Of a stretch of 40,368 nucleotides of DNA, positions 24,759 through 33,221 are shown in pieces (position 1 is the first letter of the stretch; every line of letters begins with the position of its first letter). The stretch is from Lachnospiraceae bacterium (GTDB taxonomy: Bacteria; Bacillota; Clostridia; Lachnospirales; Lachnospiraceae), in contig JAGARW010000134.1 in the NCBI GenBank assembly GCA_017621975.1, positions 1 to 40,368 of the forward strand, read 5' to 3'. Made by a program: the position numbers and the translations under genes. The notes beneath the pieces were generated by a model, which had not been told where the DNA came from, did no database searches, and saw only the letters and a list, made by a program, of their open reading frames with translations.

Positions 24759-26828
24759 ATGGGAAAAAATTTATTTATAGCGGAAAAACCGAGCGTAGCG
24801 AGAGAATTTGCAAAGGCGCTCGGCTACCGGATGGCAAATCGCGACGGCTTCATGGAATCTGAGGAAGCGGTCGTAACGTGGTGCGTCGGGCATCTTGTGA
24901 CGATGAGCTATCCTGAAAAATATGATGAAAAATACAGACGATGGTCTTTCGATACGCTTCCTTTTATCCCGAAGGAATTCCGTTATGAGGTGATAAACGG
25001 CGTGCAGAAGCAGTTTGACATTGTGAGCGGACTCCTGAACCGGGACGATGTGGAAACGATTTACGTGTGCACCGACTCGGGACGGGAAGGGGAATATATT
25101 TACCGGCTTGTGGAACGTCAGGCGCACGTTGCCGGCAAGATACGAAAACGTGTCTGGATCGATTCTCAGACAGAAGAAGAGATATTGCGGGGAATCCGCG
25201 AGGCGAAGGATCTTTCGGCGTACGATAATCTGTGCGAAGCCGCATATCTGCGCGCGAAAGAAGATTATCTGATGGGAATTAACTTTTCCCGCGCGCTGAC
25301 GCTCAAATTCGGCGCGTCGATCAAAGCGTACCTGAAAACCGACCGCGCCGTCGTTTCCGTCGGACGCGTCATGACGTGCGTTCTCGGAATCGTTGTGAAA
25401 CGGGAGCGGGAAATACGGGAGTTTGTCAAAACGCCGTTTTACCGCGTGATCGCAGGGATGGCGCTCGGCGGCAGAGAATTTGAAGGGGAATGGCGCGTCA
25501 CAGAAGGCAGCCGTTATGAAAATTCTCCGCTTCTTTACAAAGAGAACGGTTTTCGGGAGAAAAAAACGGCTCAGGAGCTGATCGGCTCTCTGACGCGGGA
25601 TATTACCGTAGAAAAGGTCGAGAAGAAAAAAGAAACGAAGAATCCGCCGCTTCTTTATAATCTGGCGGAGCTGCAGAACGACTGCTCCCGCTATTTTAAG
25701 ATCAGTCCCGACGAGACGCTCAAGATCGCTCAGGAATTATATGAGAAAAAGCTGACGACTTATCCGCGTACCGACGCGCGTGTTTTATCAACTGCGGTAG
25801 CAAAGGAGATCGGCAAAAATCTGAAGGGATTATGCCGCTATGAGCAGACGGCTTTCATTGCGGAAGAAATTTTGCAGACGGGGATGTATCAGAAACTGGC
25901 AAAGACGAGATACGTCAACGACAAACAGATCACCGACCACTATGCGATCATTCCGACCGGACAGGGGTTTGGGAATCTGAAAGGACTTTCCGGGACGGCG
26001 GCTCATGTATACGAGCTGATCGTCAGACGGTTTCTGAGCGTTTTTTATCCGGCGGCAGTATACCGGAAAATTACGTTGACCTGCGCGGTCAATTTAAAGG
26101 AAGGCTCCGGCGAGCCTTTTGAAGCTGCGGCAGACGCCGTTTTAAAAGGCGGGAAGGAACGCTTTTTTGCAAGCTTTAAGGTACTTATGCAGGAAGGCTA
26201 TTTAAAAGCTGCCGCGCCTTCTTTCCTAAAAAAGAAAAAAGAAGAAAACGAAGAGAGCGGTGCGGATGAAACCCGGATCGGCAGCGGCTTTGGGGAAGAC
26301 GCCGCTTTTATGGAAGCGCTGCACAGCTTAAAAAAAGGAATGTCTCTGCCGCTCAAAGAATATACAATCAAAGAAGGCGAGACGTCGCCGCCAAAGCGGT
26401 ATAATTCCGGCACGCTCATTCTGACGATGGAAAACGCCGGACAATTTATCGAAGACGAGGAACTGAGGGAACAGATCAAGGGAAGCGGCATCGGTACGTC
26501 CGCGACAAGGGCGGAGATTCTGAAAAAGCTTGTCAATATCGGGTATCTGGCGCTGAACAAAAAAACGCAGATCATTACGCCTACCTTGATGGGAGAAATG
26601 GTCTATGAAATCGTAGACGCCTCGATCAGACCGCTGCTCAATCCGGCGCTGACGGCAAGCTGGGAAAAGGGTCTGACGCAGGTCGCCGAAGGAACGATCA
26701 CGGGAGACGAATATATGGGCAAGCTCGATGATTTTGTATCAAGGAGGACAAATCTCGTCCGTCAGGCGCCCGGAGGACAAAGTCTGTATGCAAGATACGA
26801 TATGGCGGCAAAAAATTATAAAAAATAA
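24759..26828 (+). CDS. topB: DNA topoisomerase III
   Basis: This 689-residue type IA topoisomerase passes one DNA strand through a break in the other. The Toprim domain starts at residue 1 (FIAEKPSVAREFAKAL) and has the acidic motif TDSGREGEYIYRL. The catalytic Tyr is Y335 in LTTYPRTDARVL, and GIGTSATRAEIL is the later conserved block. A C-terminal zinc ribbon, present in some topoisomerases, is absent. The length suits the chromosomal/ICE TopB group. Plasmid and conjugative-element copies exist, but this one sits within chromosomal-type genes, with a small AAGGA site and no sign of transfer. Confidence 0.94.
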   Translation: MGKNLFIAEKPSVAREFAKALGYRMANRDGFMESEEAVVTWCVGHLVTMSYPEKYDEKYRRWSFDTLPFIPKEFRYEVINGVQKQFDIVSGLLNRDDVETIYVCTDSGREGEYIYRLVERQAHVAGKIRKRVWIDSQTEEEILRGIREAKDLSAYDNLCEAAYLRAKEDYLMGINFSRALTLKFGASIKAYLKTDRAVVSVGRVMTCVLGIVVKREREIREFVKTPFYRVIAGMALGGREFEGEWRVTEGSRYENSPLLYKENGFREKKTAQELIGSLTRDITVEKVEKKKETKNPPLLYNLAELQNDCSRYFKISPDETLKIAQELYEKKLTTYPRTDARVLSTAVAKEIGKNLKGLCRYEQTAFIAEEILQTGMYQKLAKTRYVNDKQITDHYAIIPTGQGFGNLKGLSGTAAHVYELIVRRFLSVFYPAAVYRKITLTCAVNLKEGSGEPFEAAADAVLKGGKERFFASFKVLMQEGYLKAAAPSFLKKKKEENEESGADETRIGSGFGEDAAFMEALHSLKKGMSLPLKEYTIKEGETSPPKRYNSGTLILTMENAGQFIEDEELREQIKGSGIGTSATRAEILKKLVNIGYLALNKKTQIITPTLMGEMVYEIVDASIRPLLNPALTASWEKGLTQVAEGTITGDEYMGKLDDFVSRRTNLVRQAPGGQSLYARYDMAAKNYKK

Positions 26829-26833
26829 AAACG

Positions 26834-26875
26834 GCGGGTTTTCCCGCGGCGGGGAAACAGGGCTGTGCGACAGCC
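26834..26875 (+). promoter_or_regulatory. Two hairpins before the acyltransferase-like gene
   Basis: GCGGGTTTTCCCGC (26834-26847) and GGCTGT/ACAGCC (26861-26866 with 26870-26875) form two compact stems in the gap after topB, the second directly before the GGAAAGG ribosome site. There is no T tract, so they are not classical terminators. They could set mRNA stability or processing between the two genes. Confidence 0.45.
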
Positions 26876-26891
26876 GGAAAGGATATGGAAA

Positions 26892-27560
26892 ATGGAACAT
26901 TTAAAAATTCAGAATCTTTATAACTTAGAGGAAACGATCGCAAAAGAGATTTTCGAAGGGCTTAGGTATCCGTGGGAAGCGCTGCCTAAGATCAGCGCGT
27001 TTATCGTAAGGCTTGGAGAGACGCTGCCGGAAGATAAATATGAAAAGCGCGGAGAAAACGTATGGATCGCCAGATCGGCAAAGGTATACCCTACTGCTTA
27101 TATCAACGGTCCCGCGATCATCGACGAGGAAGCGGAGGTGCGTCACTGCGCGTTTATCCGGGGGAATGCGATCGTCGGCAAAGGGGCGGTCGTAGGAAAC
27201 TCAACGGAATTGAAAAATGTGATTCTGTTCAATAAGGTTCAGGTGCCGCATTATAACTATGTCGGAGACAGCATTCTCGGTTATAAGGCGCATATGGGAG
27301 CCGGCTCCATTACGTCCAACGTTAAGAGCGACAAAACGCTCGTTGTCGTGAAGTCCGCAGAGGGGAATATTGAGACCGGACTGAAAAAATTCGGCGCTAT
27401 GCTTGGAGATAATGTCGAGGTCGGCTGCAACAGCGTTTTAAATCCCGGCAGTGTGATCGGAAGAGAGACAAATATTTATCCGCTTTCCAGAGTCAGAGGG
27501 TATGTCCCGGCAAAAAGTATTTTCAAAGAGAGTGGAAATATCGTACAAAAAGAAGTATAA
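26892..27560 (+). CDS. Left-handed beta-helix (hexapeptide repeat) protein, GlmU C-terminal-like
   Basis: A 222-residue protein with a helical start (about 1-55), then hexapeptide repeats of the left-handed beta-helix kind (ARSAKVYPTAYINGPAIID, VRHCAFIRGNAIVGKGAVVG, MGAGSITSNVKSDK, VGCNSVLNPGSVIGRETNIYP). The pattern matches the acetyltransferase half of GlmU and its short homologues often named UDP-GlcNAc pyrophosphorylase-like; the nucleotidyltransferase half is missing. It may transfer an acetyl group to a sugar, but the substrate is unknown. The ATG at 26892 follows GGAAAGG with nine bases between; a GTG at 26865 would add nine residues running through the hairpin. Confidence 0.85.
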   Translation: MEHLKIQNLYNLEETIAKEIFEGLRYPWEALPKISAFIVRLGETLPEDKYEKRGENVWIARSAKVYPTAYINGPAIIDEEAEVRHCAFIRGNAIVGKGAVVGNSTELKNVILFNKVQVPHYNYVGDSILGYKAHMGAGSITSNVKSDKTLVVVKSAEGNIETGLKKFGAMLGDNVEVGCNSVLNPGSVIGRETNIYPLSRVRGYVPAKSIFKESGNIVQKEV

Positions 27561-27607
27561 TAAAAAACAAATAATGAGGGTATTGCACAAAGGGGAAACA
27601 GGAAAGA

Positions 27608-29815
27608 ATGGCAAAGGCGCTTGACTGGAAAACAATTTATGAAATGATGGACAATATGCTGACCGGTTTGGCATTTATCGGGCTTGAGGAAGACAAGCTG
27701 GAAGTTCTTTACATGAACAACGGCGGCTTTCGGATGCTTGGATATACGCCGGAAAACGGTTACCGTTATGTCAGCAATATGGTGTCGCTGATTCTGGAAG
27801 AGGACAAACCGAAGTTCTGGCAGGCGATCGAAGACGTGCTGAAGGACGACGGAGCCGTAGACCTTGAGATCAGGACAGTTACGGCGTCGGGAAGTCTGCG
27901 CTGGCTTCAGATACGCGGCAATCTTTATGAAAGAACGGAAAACAGAGCGGTTCTTTTATGTGTCTTCTTAGATGCAACCGACCGGAAGTTTGTAGAAAAC
28001 GAGCTGCTGCTTCAGTCCCGGTGGTATCAGATGCTTTTGGAAACAGAGGGAGAGACTCTATTCGATTATAATGCAAAAACAGACGTTATGTCGGTCAAAA
28101 CGGCAAGCGAGTACGGTATTGAAAGCAATGAGATCGTCGATAATTATATGGCAAAAGCGCGCGCGCCGAAAAATCAGACGTCGGAAATGAAGAAGCTGAT
28201 CGACATAATGGAAAGCGCCCTGAAAATTCCGCGGACGGATATTATCGAGATATATACCAATTTAAGACCGAATCAGGCAAAACGCTGGTATCGCATCCAT
28301 ACATCCAGTATTGCGGGCGTAGACGGCTATGTAACGCACATTGTCGGCAAGGTTACGGACATTCATGAAACAAAGCTTCTTCTGGAAGAACTGCGTGAAA
28401 AGGATAAGCTGGATGCGCTGACGGGCTGGCTCAATCGGGAGGAGGCGATGACGCAGGTCAGTCATGCACTTGAGCACTCCGGCGAGTCCGAGATACATGC
28501 TTTTATTCTTGTAGATATGAGCGCATTCCGGTTTATTAGTGAGAATCTTGGCGAGGACGCCGGAAACCGGATCATAAAAGAGATCACGGAAAAGATCGGA
28601 AAAGGGTTTAAACGTTCCGACATTCTCGGCAGAGTCAGCGGAGACGAATTTGTCCTTTTTGTACAGAATCTTGTCTCTGTCTCTAATTTGGATGCGGTCG
28701 CATCCAGAGTAAGCCGCAGTACAGAGGTAACGTTCGGCAGCGGGGAGGACAGCTTTACGCTGTCGGGAAGCGTCGGCGTTTCCGTATATCCGTATCAGGG
28801 AAACGATTGGTCAGAGCTTTTTATCAGAGCGGAGAAGGCTGTCAATTCCTTAAAAGCGAGCGGAAAGGGCGGCTATCATATTTATAATCTTTCGGGCATT
28901 TATAAGCAGGAAATGGCGGAGAGTAAAAATCAGACCGCCGTTTATGACGAAGCTGAAACGATAGAAAATCTGGAAGAACTGCTTGTACAGATACTTTGTG
29001 AAAAGAAACAGAACGATAATCTGATCCGCACGGTGCTTAAGCTGACTGCAAACTACTATGGATTCCATAAAGTTTATTTGTCGCTGGACGGCATAAAAGG
29101 TAAGCCGGGAGCGGAGTTCCGTTACTTTGTTCCGGAATATGCGTACGAAAATGAGGAGGATTCCCACGAATGGCTTCCTTTCTTAAAGCGGTTGGATATG
29201 CTGGAAGGCTTTCAGGTGCTCCATAATTATGATCCGATTCCAGAGGAGCTTTCCTCCTACATGATTCATAGTAAGATACATACAATGGTGATTCAGCCGA
29301 TGATGATGCGCGGCGATGTTTCCGGCGTTTTTATCATGGGAGAGTGCACCGGCAGGGAATGGCGTCTCAAAAAATCGGAAGAAGCGTCGCTGCGGCGTAT
29401 TATGCAGCTCATTCAGATGTATGTGCTTCGTTACGAAAGACAGCGGCTTGGATTGGCGACGCTTCAGGATGTCCGTATGCTGGATGATTTTGACAGCTAT
29501 GTGATGGCGATCGATTATGATACATACGAGCTTTGTTTTGCAAACCGCAAGATACTCGAAGCAATTCCGGACCTGCAGATCGGCGACTGCTGTTACCGGA
29601 CGTTTGCACGTCAGGACAGACCGTGCGATATGTGCATCATGAAAAGTCTCGACAGAAATAATCCTCGTGCGAACCGGTCGGAAGAACGTTTCTGCACGCA
29701 GATGCGCAGTTGGCTGAAGATGCATGCCTCGTGGCTCCAGAATGACGCGGGCAGTGCGACCTGCCTGCTGAATTGTATGGATATTTCAGAATATTTTATG
29801 GGCGGAAGTGTCTGA
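27608..29815 (+). CDS. Multi-sensor diguanylate cyclase (PAS-PAS-GGDEF-GAF-PAS)
   Basis: This 735-residue protein has no membrane segments. Two PAS-like domains (about 1-125 and 135-265) lead to a GGDEF domain (about 275-440) with the active-type motif RVSGDEFVLF, so c-di-GMP synthesis from GTP is likely. The inhibitory RxxD site reads KRSD, so product feedback may be weak. Behind it are a GAF-like domain (about 465-620) and a PAS-like end holding the cysteine set CCYRTFARQDRPCDMC, which could bind a metal or sense redox state. Sensors after the GGDEF domain are less common than sensors before it. It works opposite to the phosphodiesterase at 21628. The gene ends in a strong terminator. Confidence 0.9.
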   Translation: MAKALDWKTIYEMMDNMLTGLAFIGLEEDKLEVLYMNNGGFRMLGYTPENGYRYVSNMVSLILEEDKPKFWQAIEDVLKDDGAVDLEIRTVTASGSLRWLQIRGNLYERTENRAVLLCVFLDATDRKFVENELLLQSRWYQMLLETEGETLFDYNAKTDVMSVKTASEYGIESNEIVDNYMAKARAPKNQTSEMKKLIDIMESALKIPRTDIIEIYTNLRPNQAKRWYRIHTSSIAGVDGYVTHIVGKVTDIHETKLLLEELREKDKLDALTGWLNREEAMTQVSHALEHSGESEIHAFILVDMSAFRFISENLGEDAGNRIIKEITEKIGKGFKRSDILGRVSGDEFVLFVQNLVSVSNLDAVASRVSRSTEVTFGSGEDSFTLSGSVGVSVYPYQGNDWSELFIRAEKAVNSLKASGKGGYHIYNLSGIYKQEMAESKNQTAVYDEAETIENLEELLVQILCEKKQNDNLIRTVLKLTANYYGFHKVYLSLDGIKGKPGAEFRYFVPEYAYENEEDSHEWLPFLKRLDMLEGFQVLHNYDPIPEELSSYMIHSKIHTMVIQPMMMRGDVSGVFIMGECTGREWRLKKSEEASLRRIMQLIQMYVLRYERQRLGLATLQDVRMLDDFDSYVMAIDYDTYELCFANRKILEAIPDLQIGDCCYRTFARQDRPCDMCIMKSLDRNNPRANRSEERFCTQMRSWLKMHASWLQNDAGSATCLLNCMDISEYFMGGSV

Positions 29816-29880
29816 CTTTTTCAGACGGGTATTTGCGCCGGAGCGCTGCAAAGAAGCCTTATAAACAGAATAGCAATAAA

Positions 29881-29916
29881 ACATGCGGCTCTGCATTAGC
29901 AGGGCCGCATGTTTTT
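29881..29916 (+). terminator. Rho-independent terminator after the diguanylate cyclase gene
   Basis: A 14-bp stem (29881-29894 with 29899-29912, one G-T wobble) with an ATTA loop is followed by a short T run. It separates the c-di-GMP gene from the transporter operon. Confidence 0.92.
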
Positions 29917-29943
29917 GCCATACCCGAAATTTTGCGGAATTGC

Positions 29944-29972
29944 TTGACTAATTCTGTTTTTTGGAGTATAGT
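29944..29972 (+). promoter_or_regulatory. Promoter of the TrpX-like binding protein gene
   Basis: TTGACT (29944-29949) and TATAGT (29967-29972) are 17 bp apart. The leader of about 65 nt has no T-box or riboswitch features that I can recognise. Confidence 0.65.
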
Positions 29973-30043
29973 AACTACCGTAATTAAATTCATACGTTGA
30001 CGCGTTGAAGTGTCGATGTAAAAGATAAGTGAGGAGAATAGAT

Positions 30044-31105
30044 ATGAAGAAGTTACTTGCATTATCCCTTACGGTCGCTATGGTGATCGGTCTTGTAACC
30101 GGATGTGGTTCTACGGCGGACGAGAGCGCAGCGACAGAAGGAACGACGGCAGCAGAGACAACAGAAGCTGCGGCAGAGACAGAGGCGGCTGAAACAGAAA
30201 GCGCTGAAACAGAAAGCGCGGAAACACAGGCAACAGACGGACAGACTTATAAGATCGGCGTGATCCAGCTTGTGGAGCATGCGGCTTTGGACGCATCCAA
30301 CGAAGGCTTTGTAGCGGCTCTGGACGACGCAGGCATTTCGTATGAGATCGATCAGCAGAACGCACAGGGCGATCAGTCCGCATGCCAGACGATTTCTGAA
30401 AAGCTTGTAAACGACGGCAACGATCTGATTCTTGCGATCGCAACGCCGGCAGCACAGGCAGTAGCAGGCGCTACATCCGATATTCCGATTCTTGTAACGG
30501 CAGTTACAGATCCGGCGGATTCCGGTCTTGTAGAATCCAATGAAGTTCCGGGCGGCAACGTATCCGGTACATCCGATTTAACGCCGGTAAAAGAGCAGAT
30601 CGAATTATTGACAAAGCTCCTTCCTGATGCAAAGAAAGTCGGCATTCTTTACTGCTCCGCTGAGGCGAACTCCGTACTTCAGTCCGATATGGCGGAAGAA
30701 GCGTGCGCGGACGCAGGTCTGGAATCCGAAGTATTTACGGTATCCAGTTCCAACGAGATTCAGCAGGTCGTTGAATCTATGGTAGGTAAGGTAGACGCGA
30801 TTTACTGCCCGACAGACAATACGATCGCAGCGGGTATGGCGACGGTAGCAATGGTTGCTAACGATAACGGTCTTCCTACGATCTGCGGCGAAGAGGGTAT
30901 GGTAAACGCAGGCGGTCTTGCTACATACGGTATCGATTATTATCAGCTTGGCTACATGGCGGGCGAGCAGGCCGTTGACATTCTTGTAAACGGCGCGGAT
31001 ATTTCCACAATGCCGATCGGCTACTTAAGCGCAGACAGATGCGCACTCGCAACGAACCAGGAGACGGCTGACGCGCTTGGCATTGACCTGTCCGTATTGG
31101 ACTAA
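30044..31105 (+). CDS. ABC transporter substrate-binding lipoprotein, TrpX-like
   Basis: The 353-residue protein has a signal peptide MKKLLALSLTVAMVIGLVTG and a lipobox ending in Cys21, so it is tethered outside the membrane. A low-complexity linker of Ala, Glu and Thr (about 23-68) leads to a two-lobed binding domain: YKIGVIQLVEHAALD, LILAIATPAAQAVAG, VTAVTDPADSGLV and PTDNTIAAGMA. This is the ABC_sub_bind/TrpX family, which includes tryptophan and other aromatic or small-molecule binders; the ligand here is unproven. The ATG at 30044 has GAGGAG at seven bases. Its own promoter and terminator make it a separate, probably more abundant unit than the permease genes. Confidence 0.92.
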   Translation: MKKLLALSLTVAMVIGLVTGCGSTADESAATEGTTAAETTEAAAETEAAETESAETESAETQATDGQTYKIGVIQLVEHAALDASNEGFVAALDDAGISYEIDQQNAQGDQSACQTISEKLVNDGNDLILAIATPAAQAVAGATSDIPILVTAVTDPADSGLVESNEVPGGNVSGTSDLTPVKEQIELLTKLLPDAKKVGILYCSAEANSVLQSDMAEEACADAGLESEVFTVSSSNEIQQVVESMVGKVDAIYCPTDNTIAAGMATVAMVANDNGLPTICGEEGMVNAGGLATYGIDYYQLGYMAGEQAVDILVNGADISTMPIGYLSADRCALATNQETADALGIDLSVLD

Positions 31106-31140
31106 TCTGAGCAGGTTGAACAGATAAGAAAAATAAAGAG

Positions 31141-31170
31141 CGGGTTCTCAGAAATGGGAACCCGTTTTTT
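31141..31170 (+). terminator. Terminator between binding protein and permease genes
   Basis: CGGGTTC (31141-31147) pairs with GAACCCG (31158-31164), extendable by two pairs, followed by six T. It should limit transcription into the permease gene. Confidence 0.9.
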
Positions 31171-31232
31171 GCTTCATAGGATTTTAGCGTCACAAAAGTA
31201 CTTTAAATTTAATGCTTCAACGCAGAAAAGAC

Positions 31233-31261
31233 TTGCATTCATAATGAGAAGCCATTAAAAT
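31233..31261 (+). promoter_or_regulatory. Internal promoter for the permease-ATPase pair
   Basis: TTGCAT (31233-31238) and TAAAAT (31256-31261) are 17 bp apart, located after the terminator and 38 bp before the permease start. Confidence 0.55.
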
Positions 31262-31298
31262 AAGCTTTATATGAATGAATGAACTGGAGGATAAAAAG

Positions 31299-32258
31299 AT
31301 GAATGTAAGCGGGGTTTTGCTTGCGATGCAGGGCGCCGTTTCCCAAGGCGTTCTTTGGGGAATTATGGTGCTCGGTGTTTATATTACGTACAAGATATTG
31401 GATATTGCCGATCTGACGGTAGACGGCAGCTTTGCACTCGGCGGCTGTGTCTGTGCGGTTTTTGTAGTGGAGAAGGGAATGAATCCGCTGCTGGCGCTTG
31501 TCATAGCGACGATCGCCGGTATGCTGGCGGGAGCCGTGACGGGGATTTTACATACGCTGTTTGATATTCCGGCGATTCTGGCGGGTATTCTGACGCAGAT
31601 CGGACTGTGGTCGATCAATCTTAGAATTATGGGAAAAAGTAACGTACCGCTTCTTAAGGTCGATACGATCTTTTCACGGATCGTCGATCTGTTCGCAGGA
31701 CTTTCGGAATCGACAGGAGCACAGTGGCTGGGCTTTAGGCAGACAAGCGTGTCGCTTGTGATCGGCATTCTGATCGCCGTGCTCGTTATTGTTTTTCTGT
31801 ACTGGCTGTTCGGTACTGAGATCGGCTGCGCGCTGCGCGCGACCGGCAATAACGAAGATATGATCCGGGCGCTCGGCGTTAATACAAAAATTACAAAGCT
31901 GCTTGCGCTTACGATCAGCAACGGTCTTGTTGGACTTTCGGGCGCGCTCGTATGCCAGAGTCAGAAATATGCGGACATCGGAATGGGAACCGGCGCGATC
32001 GTGATCGGTCTGGCTGCGATCGTAATCGGCGATGTGTTGATGGGCAGGCTGAAATCTTTTGGCAGTAAGCTGACAAGCGCGGTTGTCGGTTCTGTCGTGT
32101 ATTTTCTGATTCGTGCGGTTGTACTGCAGCTTGGTATGGATGCGAACGATATGAAGCTTCTTTCCGCCGTTATCGTTGCGCTTGCGCTGTGCATCCCGGT
32201 TGCCGTCGGCAAATGGCGGATCTGGAAATCTTATTCTGAGGAGGGTCCGACATGCTGA
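31299..32258 (+). CDS. ABC transporter permease, TrpY-like
   Basis: A 319-residue membrane protein with about eight to nine hydrophobic segments, of the branched-chain/TrpY permease family. Motifs are ITYKILDIADLTVDGSFALG near the start, CALRATGNNEDMIRALGVN in the ATPase-coupling loop, and LVGLSGALVCQSQKYADIGMGTG, cut here to the part LSGALVCQSQKYADIGMG. The start at 31299 has GGAGG with eight bases of spacing; an in-frame ATG at 31275 would add a charged octapeptide before the ribosome site and is unlikely. The stop overlaps the ATPase start, so both are translated together and form one transporter with the TrpX-like lipoprotein. Confidence 0.9.
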   Translation: MNVSGVLLAMQGAVSQGVLWGIMVLGVYITYKILDIADLTVDGSFALGGCVCAVFVVEKGMNPLLALVIATIAGMLAGAVTGILHTLFDIPAILAGILTQIGLWSINLRIMGKSNVPLLKVDTIFSRIVDLFAGLSESTGAQWLGFRQTSVSLVIGILIAVLVIVFLYWLFGTEIGCALRATGNNEDMIRALGVNTKITKLLALTISNGLVGLSGALVCQSQKYADIGMGTGAIVIGLAAIVIGDVLMGRLKSFGSKLTSAVVGSVVYFLIRAVVLQLGMDANDMKLLSAVIVALALCIPVAVGKWRIWKSYSEEGPTC

Positions 32259-33046
32259 CAGTAAAAAACGTATATAAGACATTCAATAAAGGAACGATCA
32301 ACGAAAAGAAAGCGCTGTGCGGGCTTGACCTGCATCTTGAGCCGGGAGATTTCGTGACGATCATCGGCGGAAACGGAGCGGGGAAGTCGACGCTGCTCAA
32401 TATGATCGCAGGCGTTTATCCGATCGACAACGGAATGATTGAGATTGACGGCGTCAATATTTCCAGACAGCCGGAGCATGAACGCGCCAAATATATCGGC
32501 AGGGTATTTCAGGACCCGATGCGGGGTACGGCAGCCGGTATGGAGATTCAGGAAAATCTTGCATTGGCATATCGCAGGGGACAGAAGCGTACACTGAAAT
32601 GGGGCATTTCCAAAAAGGAAAAAGAATTGTATGCACAAAAGCTGCAGATACTTGGACTTGGACTTGAAAGCCGTATGACGTCAAAGGTAGGTCTTTTGTC
32701 CGGAGGACAGCGTCAGGCGCTGACGCTGCTGATGGCAACTCTGATCGATCCGAAGCTTCTTCTCCTTGACGAGCATACGGCGGCGCTTGATCCGAAAACC
32801 GCAAAAACAGTACTCGAACTGACGGAGAAAATCGTAGAAGAAAACCGCCTGACAGCGCTGATGGTAACGCATAATATGAAAGACGCCATCCGCCTCGGCA
32901 ACCGCCTGATCATGATGCACGAGGGTAAGATCATTTATGACGTTGCGGGCGAAGAAAAGAAAAAACTGCATGTATCCGACCTGCTTGCTAAGTTTGAGGA
33001 AGCGAGCGGAGGAGAATTCGCAAACGACAGAATGATGCTGTCATAA
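32252..33046 (+). CDS. ABC transporter ATP-binding protein, TrpZ-like
   Basis: This 264-residue ATPase has GGNGAGKSTLLNMIAG (Walker A), LLSGGQRQALTLLMA (signature), LLLLDEHTAALD (Walker B, with His in place of the common Pro, as is usual in this subgroup) and VTHNMKDAIRLGNR (switch). It overlaps the permease gene by 7 bp. Together with the genes at 30044 and 31299 it makes a complete importer of the TrpXYZ type. I see no clear terminator after it. Confidence 0.93.
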   Translation: MLTVKNVYKTFNKGTINEKKALCGLDLHLEPGDFVTIIGGNGAGKSTLLNMIAGVYPIDNGMIEIDGVNISRQPEHERAKYIGRVFQDPMRGTAAGMEIQENLALAYRRGQKRTLKWGISKKEKELYAQKLQILGLGLESRMTSKVGLLSGGQRQALTLLMATLIDPKLLLLDEHTAALDPKTAKTVLELTEKIVEENRLTALMVTHNMKDAIRLGNRLIMMHEGKIIYDVAGEEKKKLHVSDLLAKFEEASGGEFANDRMMLS

Positions 33047-33117
33047 TACGGCGGGACCGGATTTTTATTTTTTGATGCATTATTTGATAAATTGTTTCAA
33101 AAACACTGGATTTTTTG

Positions 33118-33184
33118 TCGCAAATATGCGAAAATAAGAGTTGCGATTAAGACAAAGCGAAAGGCGCATTCCGCCGTGCTTTGT
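33118..33184 (+). promoter_or_regulatory. Structured leader of the GGGtGRT module
   Basis: Two elements stand out. TCGCA-AATA-TGCGA (33118-33131) is an inverted repeat that could be an operator. Downstream, ACAAAGC (33152-33158) pairs with GCTTTGT (33178-33184), enclosing a smaller GGCG/CGCC stem (33163-33166 with 33172-33175). The second lies in the expected mRNA leader, about 37 nt before the start codon. I could not fix a convincing promoter in this gap. Confidence 0.55.
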
Positions 33185-33221
33185 TAGAAATAATAATCTA
33201 CATATTGAAAGGAGTTTTCAC

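Noticed and set aside
24759..26828. topB as a sign of a conjugative element
   Set aside because: No relaxase, coupling protein or type IV secretion genes are nearby, and the surrounding genes are chromosomal in character.
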